From Aricia agestis (taxonomy: Eukaryota > Arthropoda > Insecta > Lepidoptera > Lycaenidae), in NCBI RefSeq assembly GCF_905147365.1, contig NC_056428.1, positions 41,459,001 to 41,523,000 of the forward strand: DNA of 64,000 bases. The letters are read 5' to 3'. The notes under the pieces were generated by a model. It ran no database searches and had not been told where the DNA came from. It worked only from the letters and a program-made list of their open reading frames with translations. Made by a program: the position numbers and the translations under genes. This document shows positions 1 to 9,984 of the stretch, piece after piece (the first letter of the stretch is position 1; each line of letters opens with the position of its first letter).

Positions 1-660
1 AAGTTTGAATTTCTAGCCCGGGAGCTGTCAATCTCAAAAGTGCCCTCATAGTGTGCATGAAAATTGTTGATGAAAATAGATAGTTTAGAACTATAGCAAC
101 TCGAAACTCTCGGTTGCAAAGCCGGAAGTACGTAAAATAAAAATGATTTTTTTTTTGAAAAATGTTTTACCCTCACTATGTGCACTGGTTTGCCTAAAGT
201 GTATTCAATAGAAAATTTCTTTACCTTTCAGGAAAAAAATACGCAAACCAATTTTTTTGGCCGGAAGTGAGTCAGGCAAGCCTCTTTAAGTGTGTGATGA
301 GGGAGGTCATTTTGCCCTCATTACGTGACATGATGTTTTTTTTTTAATTTGTTCCTTGCAATGTCTACTTTAAGATTATGTTGGTTTGCGGGCTCAAAAA
401 TGGCCGGAAATGTTCCGCAAACCACCTTAAAGTTCATTGGTCTGAACTTGTTTTCTATATATTATAGCGAATAAATAACCTTTCCTACCTTAACCTTTTT
501 TATCTTCATAGGATATTTACATGAGAAGTACTGGTCAGATTAGTGTGAAAGCCGGAGAAAAACTAAAATGGCTGCCATTTTACAACCGTGAGAGAGAGAA
601 AAATATTGAGAGCCAATTTGTCGATAAAATATGCCATAGATCATGACATGTATATATATT
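1..660. other. Unassigned AT-rich DNA with a recurrent GCCGGAA phrase
   Basis: No coding, RNA or recognised repeat feature is visible. The phrase GCCGGAA or GCCGGAG occurs near 121, 260, 402 and 551, and GCAAACCA occurs near 243 and 416. This suggests an old internally repetitive dispersed element that I cannot name. Confidence 0.4.
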
Positions 661-707
661 ATGTTACGCTCAAAGACCGAAAACGCTCAGTGAGCGAAAA
701 AATGGCT

Positions 708-753
708 CACAACGCGTTGTGGCCATAGTGAAACCATGCCACAACGCGTTGTG
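708..753. repeat. Two copies of a perfect 14-bp palindrome
   Basis: CACAACGCGTTGTG occurs at 708..721 and again at 740..753, separated by 18 bp. Each copy is a perfect palindrome. A further interrupted palindrome, CGCTCAGTGAGCG, lies just upstream near 684. The arrangement resembles a paired dimer-binding site, but could equally be the subterminal part of a degraded transposon. Confidence 0.6.
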
Positions 754-1391
754 AAAAAAAGTCAAAGCCATGACACTTATATATAAGTATATTTAAGTAT
801 ATTAAGAACGTCACACTCAGAGTCTATCGTGCGTTGCATTGTATAATGTATTGTTCGTCTAGCTATGTACTCACTTCAGCAATGTTGGCATTACGCACTT
901 AAATCATTTTAAACGGCCCGCCCCCTCCCCTCCCGGTCATAGTAAAAATAACCGCGACTGTGATGTCATGACACGTACGTGCCCGACTATGACATCAGGC
1001 AATCACATGCGTATCACAAATTATTACGATTCTCACGGGCCTGTCGGATGTATACCCAGTATATCATATCCTCCTCGATGTATATCTCTAGTCTCTACAC
1101 TGTAAGTTCTGAATGATGAACGTGCATGTCAAATGTAAGGCAAACTAGTTTCATCCTTTAAAATTGGCCATTTTTCAAATCGAACCCATTTCTTATGCCT
1201 ATGAAAAATACTGGAGATTTCCTTCTGCTGTTTCAAGGTCACGTCTTGTTGTTTTAAGATGCCACTTTAAGCGATTACACTCTAATTAAGTAGGTGTTCA
1301 AGAAGCTTAAAATTATCGATTCAACCTTTCAAAAGTTTTCAATTATACTGAACGTATGAGATAATAAAATTCCGACATTGAAATAAAAAAC
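754..1391. other. Stretch with no recognised feature
   Basis: A short C-rich patch near 915..935 (CGGCCCGCCCCCTCCC) is the only compositional feature. I see no ORF, RNA gene or known repeat here. Confidence 0.4.
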
Positions 1392-1580
1392 AAATCGGCC
1401 AAGTGCGAGTTTGACTCGCGCACGAAGGGTACCCGTACCATTAATCATTATAGAGCGAAAAAAGGCTAAAATTGTGTTTTTAAAAGCTTTTATTTAACCT
1501 GCTCTGTATGTATGTTCGGGTGAAATGGGAACTCAATTTTGAAGCCGACAGGTATAATAATAATAATAATAATAATAATT
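1392..1580 (+). repeat. Fragments of lepidopteran dispersed repeats plus an (ATA)n microsatellite
   Basis: AATCGGCCAAGTGCGAG followed by GACTCGCGCACGAAGGG starts the conserved lepidopteran repeat also found at 10893, 19312 and 62143. It is cut short near 1470. It joins a second module (AGCTTTTATTTAACCTGCTC, TATGTTCGGGTG) whose reverse complement recurs near 26640..26705. An ATA microsatellite of about nine units ends the block at 1553..1579. Confidence 0.75.
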
Positions 1581-2296
1581 TTATTTGCAAAAATATGGTA
1601 CAGAGGGTGATACAATTCAAGCAGTGTTTCACATATTTTGTCGATTTTTCGACGTGCAAAATGTTAAATAAATGTTAGTCAAGTTATTAGAATTTACTTA
1701 CAGTTAGTTCGTTAGTTTTTACATAATTATCTACCTATTTATACTTATATCAAAATATTCTTATTAACTAATTTAAGTTTACATCATTATTTGTCAAAGT
1801 TTAAGTTAGTATCATAATAACCATTCAGACCTAATGGAAGTATACTTATTACAATAATTTCCCCCTTATAATATGTCGAAATTAAATTCATCGTGATTCA
1901 TTTACAATAATAATTGAAATATAGTATGTCAAAGGACTATTATTCATACTAGATAAAAAACAAAATAATAAGACGAAGAAGAAGAAAGAAAAAAGTCCAA
2001 TGTCAATGGTTGTTTAGAGATGTTATAAGAATATGGCCTAATACGTGGCATAAGGCACTACCTACTTATAAATATCTAACCAGAAATAGCATAAGACACT
2101 TCGTGATCATAGTCTTACAAAATATATATTTTAATTATAATTGCTCAAATAGAATATCAGTAACCAATAATCATTAATAAAGCAGCTCACAAAAGTTTGC
2201 TCAAAGTGAACTTTTCAGTAGTTTGTAATGTATCTTGCTTAGGAAAATTGAATCTATCTTTAGTACCTATTGAAGTTGCCCGCTATGTATTTCCAG

Positions 2297-3623
2297 TAGT
2301 GTCCGACTGAAGCTTCGGCTTCGGCCGCCTTCGGCCAAAAAAACCACCTTCGGTGAAACCTTCGGCTTTGCCGAAGGTCCGAGCGACCGTCGAAACTCGA
2401 AATTGAACGAAAGACTGAGTGAGTCGTGACTCGGGAGAGAGCGACGGACCGATCGTGTATGCAGAGGCCACTGGGAGTCACTGTCAAATACAATTTTAAC
2501 AAACACTAACTTCTTAATAAATCATTTAATTAAGACGTTAGTATTTGTTTATTTTATTTATTACTCTAGTGTTGGTCTAGTCTACTGTCTAGTAAAACAA
2601 AGACTGATTGATTGGTCAAATTATTGTTATTTGTGAAATAATATTTTTTTTTTTTTTTTTACAATAGTTCAGTCAATAAAGTAGTTGTAGCATGCGTGAG
2701 CGGGAACCTAAGAGATTTCTGCTGAAACTTATTCAGAGTGCTTAGGGAAAAAACATACTCAAAGTCCTGAAGTCTAGGAGGTGAGCTGGAGTGAGGCGAG
2801 AGTGACAAGTCTCAATTTTTGGTTTTTGGCTAATAACTAAAAACGATGCATTGTAGCAAAAAAACATTCTATGTTGAAAAAAAACTTATTAAATCCTCTA
2901 TAATTATGATTCTGTACACTTTTTTCTAATTCTCATCCGTTTTTGAACTACACATTTGAGTCATTCCTTAAACTTAATTAATTATTTGTAGTCCACAAAT
3001 TATTAAGTAATAAATATCACGAAATCACAAACTTTATAACCATCTCCAAATCAACTTCTCTATGAGACAGTCAATATATAGGTAAACCTTCAATATTGAA
3101 GTTTTGAAATAATTAATTCATTGTAGCTAGTAGACATATCATGAACATAACTGAATTTTAAATAGATAAAACCGACTTCAAAATTATACGTAATTGAGAA
3201 TTAAAACTCCGTATCTCCAAAACTACTGAACCAATTTTGATGAAACTTGCACTTGCGCACTAAGTTGAACAATACCTAGTACAACACAAAAAGAATTACT
3301 GAAATCGGACTTATAGTTTCAGAGATATGCGAACACAAACATAAAAACATACATACATACATACACTTGTAATTTGGCATATTTTTTCAGACGCTGATAC
3401 AGATTACAGACAAACATATACGAAAATTGGGCAGTTCTGGAAATATTACATACATACGCGTCGAATTGATAACCTTCCTTTTTTAAGTCGGTTAAAAATT
3501 TATTACTGAAAGTCGAGCGATTAAAACTATAAACCTTCGGCTTCGGCTTCGGCCGAAGGTTGTAGCGATTGCCGATTAATCGGCTTCGGCTTCGGCCAAA
3601 AATAGACCTTCGGTCGGACACTA
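2297..3623. mobile_element. Non-autonomous hAT-type element with TTCGG word arrays
   Basis: The left end reads TAGTGTCCGACTGAAG and the right end, inverted, reads TAGTGTCCGACCGAAG. Exact 8-bp direct repeats ATTTCCAG flank it at 2289..2296 and 3624..3631, the target size expected of hAT transposases. The uninterrupted relative at 24122..24510 has ATTTCCAG once at the equivalent point. Just inside each end lie arrays of CTTCGGC/GCCGAAG words (2308..2390 and 3533..3618), plausible transposase-binding repeats. No transposase remains. The interior carries another repeat (3169..3498). Confidence 0.85.
3169..3498. repeat. Repeat bounded by AAACCGACTTC / AAGTCGGTT inverted ends
   Basis: It starts AAAACCGACTTCAAAA and ends TTTTTTAAGTCGGTTAAAA, short inverted termini shared with fragments at 5670 and 14347. 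The middle has CTCCGTATCTCCAAAAC and a CATA/ACAT microsatellite near 3345..3364. It is nested inside the hAT-type element. Confidence 0.6.
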
Positions 3624-3852
3624 ATTTCCAGTCGCTCACTTAGTAATAGTCGCTCGGATAGAATTTAAATATCGGAAATAGATTAATCACAATCCACTTT
3701 TTGTAAGCTCGTTCTGGACTTTATTATAAATCAATATTAGCCGTTAGTTTAGTACTTATATTTTTCGCTTACTCAAATTCACAATATGTTCATCATCAGT
3801 CGCAAAGTAATTTTTTATTTATTCGCTCGTTTTATTATTTTCCAGATAACAT

Positions 3853-4732
3853 AATTCAGAGTTCTATGATAGCGTACTGCTTTAAATAGTAAGTGTACTA
3901 AAATGAATATTGTATACGGTGTAAAAAAACGTATTTAAAAATATGAACGTAAAGTAGTAAATACTATTGTTTTCGTCATTGTCTGTAGTTATGTTCCCAC
4001 TTGTAACTTGTAAAATAGATGTAAACAATTGAAGTCTAACGCTCTTCATGCTCTATAAAATTTTGTCTACGTCATAATGTATTGCGCAGTTCAGTTGTGA
4101 CTTATGACTTGTGAGAGACTACTTGGTGTAGTAGTGAATACGCTGTCAGTGTAAATGTTTGATATGGCCAGGATTTGCAAAGCATAAAATAATATTTTGA
4201 AACATACCTCGTTTACATTTTCTTGTGGTTACATCAACGATTTTGAGGTAACGACAAGAAAGTGTAAACTTTTAAATAAGAAATATAATAACGTCACCCG
4301 ACCAGACGTAATAAGGAAGTATAGAAACAAAAGCTTGAATATTCTTTAAAAAATACGTAAAGGAATGTAACAAATGTACTGCCAGTGGGTATAAATTTTA
4401 GAAGTGGAACAAGAAATATTTAAAGTGTCGAAAAGTCAGAAAATGATGATGGAAAATTAAATATCCACATTAGAAAACAATATATCGAGATGACTGTGAT
4501 CTTTGAAAGTGGGTAGTGCCATTCAATCATCATTGCAAGTAGCCATTGGGCAATAGACGTATAAAAACTAATCACAGAATTTTTTATATAGCAACGTTGT
4601 TCTTTCATGTCCATAGAGCTGAGGCTATTGTAGTTTCCATCAGTCCAAAAGCTATCTGGAAACTAAAATGGCTGCATCAGTTTTCATCGTGCATCATTCA
4701 GCGTGCATCGGTTACGTCCGAATCAGTTCTGC
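3853..4732. other. Stretch with no recognised feature
   Basis: AT-rich sequence. Open frames around 4420..4750 on both strands show no family motif and overlap one another, so I do not call them genes. Confidence 0.35.
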
Positions 4733-4779
4733 GCCATACCCTCCGTTATTAGAATATGTCTAATAACGGAGGGTATGGC
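4733..4779. repeat. Perfect 21-bp snap-back hairpin
   Basis: GCCATACCCTCCGTTATTAGA (4733..4753, 21 bases) is followed after the 5-base spacer ATATG by its exact reverse complement (4759..4779). Perfect pairing with a tiny loop implies recent origin or selection. It is one of several such structures in the window. Confidence 0.85.
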
Positions 4780-4854
4780 TGAAGTGAAAAGCATGCCCTC
4801 GAATAGGGAGAGTGCATTACATATTCTAAATTGTATGTGTTACTCTGAGTAATC

Positions 4855-4990
4855 CATACTAATATTATAAATGCGAAAGTGTGTCTGTATATCTGTTACC
4901 TCTTCACGCCCGAACCGCTGAACCGATTTGTCTGAAATTTGGTACAGTCGGGTCGGGTTACTTTGACTACTATTTTTTTATAAATCTATC
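4855..4990 (+). repeat. Fragment of a Helitron-like lepidopteran repeat
   Basis: ACTAATATTATAAATGCG, a CTGT-rich run, then CTCTTCACGCCCGAACCG and GAACCGATTT match the start of the elements at 20862 and 33466. It breaks off before the 3' hairpin. Confidence 0.7.
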
Positions 4991-5114
4991 TGGTATAGAA
5001 GCGCTGGATGACTTATAAGTTTGATATTGATTTTATTTGGTTAATAAGGATATATGCTAATAATAAAAAAATGATATATTTAATAAATCTTTATCAGTGT
5101 ACAATTATTATTAG

Positions 5115-5615
5115 GTACTAGAGATCGCCCAATGGTCGAAATTCGACCCTAGTTTCAAACGACATTAGGACTACTGTCTACTACCTATATTTTGTAGAAA
5201 AAGATTATCATTTTTTACCCGACTACGGCGAAGCAAAAAGGAGGGTTATTTTCAACTCTTGTCTCTGGGACTCAGCTGATCTCAGAATGGCCGTGTAAGC
5301 ATTGTCTAATAGTATCTAAGATTGAATAAAAACTATAATACATTTTCAATTTGTCAACTTGTCAGCAGACTTCAACCATAAATAAAAGAGAATAATTCGT
5401 ATGTATAGGCTTGTCACTCAAAAATCTGTCTTTTTTCCTAGTGTGTGTAATGTTTTATTTGTTAAAAAAATGTTTGATAAATGCATAATTTCAAAATATT
5501 AGCTCGATGCACTCCTTAACCATATAAACTATAACTGGGCACATTCACTTACGTTTCCCCATTTTTCGTCAAAAAGGATACAAAGTTTTTGGCTCACGTA
5601 TTAATATATAGATTT
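5115..5615. repeat. Dispersed repeat starting TAGAGATCGCCCAATGG, copy 1
   Basis: It matches 23175..23667 over nearly all its length, sharing GTCTCTGGGACT, TCTAATAGTATCT, GTATGTATAGGCTTGTCACT and TTTCCCCATTTTTC. A third copy is cut after about 40 bp at 63232. The start contains the palindrome GTCGAAATTCGAC. The TAGAG terminus fits a hAT-type left end, but I see no right end or target duplication, so the class is open. Confidence 0.7.
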
Positions 5616-5669
5616 TTTAATTGAGCCAAAGTTGATCTGTAAGAAGGGTGACTTTGTCTCCCAGATTAT

Positions 5670-5745
5670 TTTTTAACCGACTTCCAAAAAGGAGAAGGTT
5701 ACTCAATTCGACCGTATATATGTTCTTTTTTAGCATAAAACTTTT
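5670..5745 (+). repeat. Fragment of the AACCGACTTCC repeat
   Basis: TTTTTAACCGACTTCCAAAA then GGAGAAGGTT and CTCAATTCGACCG match the start of a common lepidopteran repeat. It is truncated on its right. Confidence 0.65.
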
Positions 5746-6098
5746 ATTTATCCTGACACAGAGCTAAAGTAACTCGCTAAAATAACAGGTTTAATAATAA
5801 TAGACATTTCAACATCAAAAATTTTATATTTTTTGCAAAATAAATATATACTTACTTATTTTTAACAAAAACTTACATTTACCTACCGTCTATAATTTTT
5901 ATAAATAACAGAATTTTACTTACAAACAAAACATTAACTTTGAATATATGTCTATCAAAAGTATTATTTTTTTTAATAATGTAGCAAAGTAAATGCTTAC
6001 AAAATAATCATATCAAGGCGTTTATGTTTGCATATCCTTCTTATTAAGATCAATCAACATCAGTCATCGATTCTTATATATTTACTTAATTATTTAGC

Positions 6099-6306
6099 TC
6101 AGGCACTGAGAAACAACCTTTTTTTTTTAAATTCGGGAACATTAATCTTACAGATAATATTATCCAAGCATAGCGGCAGCTTCTCGCTGGGACATGGCCC
6201 TGGACCTCACAACATTCAAACATTCTTCAAGTTCTTCATCTGTATAATCGATATAGCGACGACTAGGTACCTGGTTTACGGCGATACTTTGATGGCATTG
6301 TGAGAT
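6099..6306 (-). pseudogene. Broken psq-type HTH domain (pogo/Tigger-like or derived gene)
   Basis: On the minus strand an ATG at 6298 opens MPSKYRRKPGT. After a stop and one frame change it reads RRYIDYTDEELEECLNVVR, then SRAMSQREAAAMLG. Past another stop and shift come residues like CKINVPEF. The order (basic start, helix ending in V..V, MS.REAA) is that of the psq / CENP-B N-terminal HTH found in pogo-type transposases and proteins derived from them. An AG acceptor with CATTACATTTCAG precedes the ATG-bearing exon at 6306. The breaks make it a relic. Transposon origin is more likely than a host gene, but this is inference. Confidence 0.55.
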
Positions 6307-6819
6307 CTGAAATGTAATGAATTCAACTTTGGCTCAAGAGCAGCGTTGCCAGATTTTTTTTGTACCAAGTCGGGCCTTCGGAACTTTTTGAGTGAAAAAG
6401 CGGGATTCTTCAGGCAAAAGCGGGACAACGTAAAAAACGGTATAAAATCTTTTTTTTTTAATTTTTATCTATAAATTGGCGTTAAAATTACGTTTACGTG
6501 ACAATAGATAGCTAAAGTAGCCAAAGAAAATCCACCCCTCTACCTCCCACACTCTCATCTTCATTACGCACCTTTCTTTCTCAGCACGCTTCACGTTCGG
6601 GCTTTCCCCGAAAAGCGGGACTGAGCCTGTCTCGCGCGGGACATATAATTTTGATGAAAAAATCGGGACGTCTGGCAACGCTGCTCAAGAGCCAATGTAA
6701 ACACACTTTGTAACTAAATTTTACCAATTAAATCTCGTAAAAAAGCAATTGTTTCTTTAATCTTTCTAGTCCTTAATATATTTCTGACCTGATTTAGTAT
6801 AATATTAAACGAAACTCAC
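6307..6819 (-). other. Putative intron of the psq-type gene, expanded by a transposon
   Basis: Reading the minus strand, ATTACG|GTGAGTTTC (6819) is a near-consensus donor and CATTACATTTCAG|ATCTC (6307) a good acceptor. Removing the 343-bp hAT-type element and one 8-bp duplication leaves about 162 bp. Splicing is inferred from sequence only. Confidence 0.4.
6341..6683. mobile_element. Short hAT-type MITE with GCGGGAC subterminal words
   Basis: Perfect terminal inverted repeats CAGCGTTGCCAGA face inward at both ends. The flanks are exact 8-bp direct repeats CTCAAGAG (6333..6340 and 6684..6691). Terminus type and duplication length are those of hAT. Inside are repeated GCGGGAC/GCGGGATT/TCGGGAC words near both ends. 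There is no transposase ORF. Confidence 0.9.
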
Positions 6820-7043
6820 CGTAATATTTCAGTTTCACTATAAAATTTGCACACGTAAATTAAGCACGTTGTTACATGTCCGAACTCCGACATAAAAATG
6901 GCCGTTTCAATTTTCATATTCGCAAATAAGTGCCCAACCAATTGAAAACTAATGCCATCTAATGAATCCCGCTTGAACAAAATCGAGTGCTGCTTTAGCA
7001 GCAACGTGGCAGGAAGTTTAAACATTTTTCCGATTTGAGTCAA
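6820..7043 (-). other. Candidate upstream exon with open frame
   Basis: A minus-strand frame opens MTQIGKMFKLPATLLLKQ and ends at the strong donor near 6819. No domain is recognised. If the splice is real this may be 5' leader rather than coding, because the downstream exon has its own ATG with matching psq similarity. Confidence 0.25.
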
Positions 7044-7114
7044 AGTTGCCCGCAGGAGCTAAAGAAACCGAGACGCTAACTCTGTAATAATAATTCATTT
7101 GCTCAGTAATAGAG

Positions 7115-7489
7115 CAAGAGCCCGTGAGGGCCAGACCTTCGTCTTTTTATAAAACCTGAAAGTTCTTCTGTGTATATCCCCAATACAGGTAAGAATGATC
7201 CCCACCCATGAAACCTGGGTAGTGGTGGCTTTGGCAGGTAATAGGTAGCAAAGGTGTAAAAATTCCGCCTCAAATTTATCAATTTATAAAACTCAATTTC
7301 TTTATATTTTATTCATAATAATATTAAAACTCGGGTTGCTCATTGCCAGACACTTAGTATGGTTACAACCCCCTGCCGGACACCCCTAAACTATTATAAT
7401 TTGTAATTATACTTACGTTATATTATAAAAGCTAAATTTTACATATGTTTTTTGGAGAACTATTTAATAATGTTTCCTTAGTAGCCGGA
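7115..7489 (+). repeat. Left terminal inverted repeat of the FEN-like element
   Basis: Pairs with 8828..9203 from CAAGAGCCCG at the outer end to TAGTAGCCGGA at the inner end. It contains ATGAAACCTGGGTAGTGGTG and CAACCCCCTGCCGGACACCC. Short GT-rich internal parts show no coding sense. Confidence 0.95.
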
Positions 7490-7797
7490 TATTGCGATCC
7501 TTTACTGCACATCTACTGTTGTTTACTCCGAATTATCTAGTAATTTTTTTTCTAATTTTATGAGAAATTTGATTGAATAAAATTATTACAGTCTGAGCAA
7601 TAAATTTTTAAAACAATATTCTGTAAAAATAAAATATCAATCATATCAAAAATCTAGTAACTCAATTCATATTATTTCTAAATTTTATGAAGTTTTTTAT
7701 ATTTAATTCAACTGAAATTTCAAAGTCATCAAAATCTTATTGTTTATTATACGGAAGAACAATTTTTTTGTTAATAAAAAATTTAGAGGAAAATGAA

Positions 7798-7803
7798 TTT
7801 ATT
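7798..7803 (-). promoter_or_regulatory. Polyadenylation signal AATAAA
   Basis: It lies 12 bp past the stop codon of the FEN-like gene on the same strand, supporting a polymerase II transcript that ends inside the element. Confidence 0.5.
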
Positions 7804-7815
7804 TAAATCAAATAT

Positions 7816-8623
7816 TTAATCTTCTTCATTGTCATCGTAGTTGATATCTTCATTTTCGTCGTCACTGCTACTCCACTCCCTAGATTCATCGTTATCAACA
7901 TCGTCTTCTTCGCCTGCTTCTGCAATAGTAAAATAAAACCAAGTTAATTTCATTTTAATTAGTCACAAATTAATGTGAAATAATTTAACATAATTATTAT
8001 ATACCTGATACGGTTTTAAGCGATTCACTGACATAATTCGGTAGTTGATCCCCTTCAAACCATTTAAACTGGTAGTGGTCATCTTCCAAAATCCAACCAT
8101 TATTTACTCGTTCATATGTTGTTGGTTTTTTCAAATGAGCATTGTTCCAGATAGCGCATATATAATTTGCTCGCAAAAATTGCTGTAGTAGCTCACTTTT
8201 ACAAGGTGGTAAACTACTAGCGTCGAAATTTCGCAATTTTTTTCGATTAAAAGCTTCGTTCACATCAGACACTGTATAAGAGTGTATAAAAATTTGTAGT
8301 CTAGCAGCATCAACATCATTTATATTATCAACATTATATAAATAGCATATAAAATGTTGAATAACATTGAAAAGGTCTTTATGTTCATTATTATCTTCGA
8401 TGATTTTGCTGTCACCAAACTTCATGAAGGCTTGCTGAAAGTCTACATATTTTTTTAATATCTTATACGGTTTCAATTTTGCTTTTCTGAAAAATGAAGG
8501 ATTGTAATCACATCCTGTAATTGCATGTAATCCAGGTAAGCTTTTACAAATAGATTCTCCCAATTTTTGGTATATCTTAGTCAGGTTCACATATCTCAAA
8601 TTATTTCCAGTTCCCGTAAGCAT
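7816..8623 (-). CDS. FEN1/XPG-like (PIN-fold) nuclease C-terminal portion, two exons, 240 aa
   Basis: Exon 1 spans 8623..8005 and exon 2 spans 7919..7816. The 85-bp intron reads CAG|GTATAT ... CTATTGCAG|AA, joining codons to give TVS-EAGEEDD. The product opens MLTGTGNNLRYVNLTKIY. Residues 29-58 read LPGLHAITGCDYNPSFF followed by a Lys-rich stretch, laid out like the GSDY/GCDY helix-hairpin-helix entry of FEN1/XPG nucleases; D39 would be a metal-binding acid. The last 34 residues hold 19 Asp/Glu. AATAAA lies at 7798..7803 just past the stop. The codon before the ATG is TAG, so either this is the true start or an AG acceptor lies there and upstream PIN exons have been lost. The short length favours an internally deleted copy. 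Confidence 0.65.
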
Positions 8624-8647
8624 CTAAACTTGCGATTCATAATTCAG

Positions 8648-8674
8648 ACGGTGCATATGACACATATGCACCGT
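8648..8674. repeat. 12-bp perfect hairpin upstream of the FEN-like ORF
   Basis: ACGGTGCATATG, loop ACA, CATATGCACCGT. It lies 25 bp upstream of the ORF start in the transcribed direction, within the element interior. It could mark a deletion junction or a binding site. Confidence 0.75.
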
Positions 8675-8827
8675 ATATATACACAATAAGCAGCTGATGC
8701 GAAGTAAAGGATCGCAATAGACCGAACACTCTATTTCACTCGCACCCGTTGCTATATATGCTCCTCGCGCTCACAAGTATTGTACACATTCAATACGTCT
8801 GGCAGGACGATAGAACCCTCGAAACTG

Positions 8828-9203
8828 TCCGGCTACTAAGGAAACATTATTAAATAGTTCTCCAAAAAACATATATAAAATTTAGCTTTTATAATATAAC
8901 GTAAGTATAATTACAAATTATAATAGTTTAGGGGTGTCCGGCAGGGGGTTGTAACCATACTAAGTGTCTGGCAATGAGCAACGCGAGTTTTAATATTATT
9001 ATGAATAAAATATAAAGAAATTGAGTTTTATAAATTGATAAATTTGAGGCGGAATTTTTTACACCTTTGCTACCTATTACCTGCCAAAGCCACCACTACC
9101 CAGGTTTCATGGGTGGGGATCATTCTTACCTGTATTGGGGATATACACAGAAGAACTTTCAGGTTTTATAAAAAGACGAAGGTCTGGCCCTCACGGGCTC
9201 TTG
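8828..9203 (-). repeat. Right terminal inverted repeat of the FEN-like element
   Basis: Reverse complement of 7115..7489. A 90-codon open frame at 9135..9404 runs out of it into flanking DNA and is not a gene. Confidence 0.95.
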
Positions 9204-9984
9204 GACTATAAGATAATGAAGGTGGTCACTGGTCGCTGTCAGAGGCAATGTAAATCAGCCATCTCGGTAAATACATTTGCCAAATCCAAAGTACATCGAG
9301 CACGCGCGGCACCTTTTCTGTCTTCTGTTACGTTAAAAATAAGCGTCACACGCGAGTCACGTTCGGCTGGCGAGGTTCCAGCGCCCGCACACCTGTCCAT
9401 ATAAAATATCTGCTTCTACAATATCGATTACCACCCATTACTCATTAAGCCAATATTATCTGCGCCGAGTCCCATCCAAGTATCGGGCTTATCGCGGCAA
9501 TATGCGTTATGCATACGGCACCAATGATACAAAGCGACTGCTAAGCCAGAAGACGGGTAATGTAGTACACTCGATTATGTTAGGGGTTTCATCGATCGTT
9601 ACTGGATTTCCCATTATGCTTTCGTATTGTGTCTTACGCAGCTTTGCAAAATTGTTGGAATCTATTATGTAAAAATGTCCTTTATTTAAGAAACCTCGTT
9701 TTTAGTTCTGTTGCCGCTATGATTTCCTGATGCCGGGGCTCCCATATAAATTTTTTGGCCTTTTTGCTTGATAATAAAAAATCAATCAATAACAAAAGTT
9801 AATAACTTGAAACGCTCACAATATCGTCAATTATATATTATGTTTACTTTAATACGAGAGCGGAATGATAAGTAACTAGCCTAATACTAGAACACTTAAC
9901 TTTTTCGTGATAAAATTAATTTTATTTTTTGATATAGTCTCTGTGAACCTCTATGCACTTATATTATTCACTATTGATCTTGGC
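9204..9984. other. Mostly unassigned; one repeat fragment
   Basis: No gene is visible. Positions 9707..9785 hold a minus-orientation fragment of the CGGCCAAGTGCGAG repeat (CTGTTGCCGCTAT, GGGGCTCCCATA, TTTTTTGGCC). The phrase CCCATCCAAGTAT near 9470 weakly resembles part of a 5S rRNA but is too short to call. Confidence 0.4.

Larger units (their letters stand above)
2110..3852 (+). repeat. Dispersed repeat, copy 1, split by a hAT-type insertion
   Basis: The flanks 2110..2296 and 3624..3852 together match, in reverse complement, one continuous repeat at 24122..24510. Matching blocks include AATATCAGTAACCAATAATC, GCTCACAAAAGTTTGCTC and TCATCAGTCGCAAAGTAATT. The family itself is not recognised. 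Its value is as the target that dates and delimits the insertion at 2297..3623. Confidence 0.75.
7115..9203 (-). mobile_element. Long-TIR DNA element carrying a FEN1/XPG-like gene
   Basis: Inverted repeats of about 375 bp (7115..7489 and 8828..9203) start CAAGAGCCCGTGAGGGCC and bound a 1.34-kb interior. I see only a few differences between the arms (one indel in an A run, two or so substitutions), which suggests recent insertion or gene conversion. The interior holds a spliced minus-strand gene with a polyadenylation signal. Flanks do not show a clean target duplication (AGAG on the left, GACT on the right). A DNA transposon is the simplest reading. Academ-type elements are reported to carry XPG-like nucleases, but I cannot assign the superfamily. 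Confidence 0.75.

Noticed and set aside
7106..7115. Target duplication for the FEN-like element
   Set aside because: Left flank AATAGAG and right flank GACTATA share no clear 2-8 bp direct repeat, so I do not claim one.
9440..9520. Possible 5S rRNA-like sequence (CCCATCCAAGTAT)
   Set aside because: Only about a dozen bases resemble 5S rRNA; promoter elements and the rest of the gene are absent.
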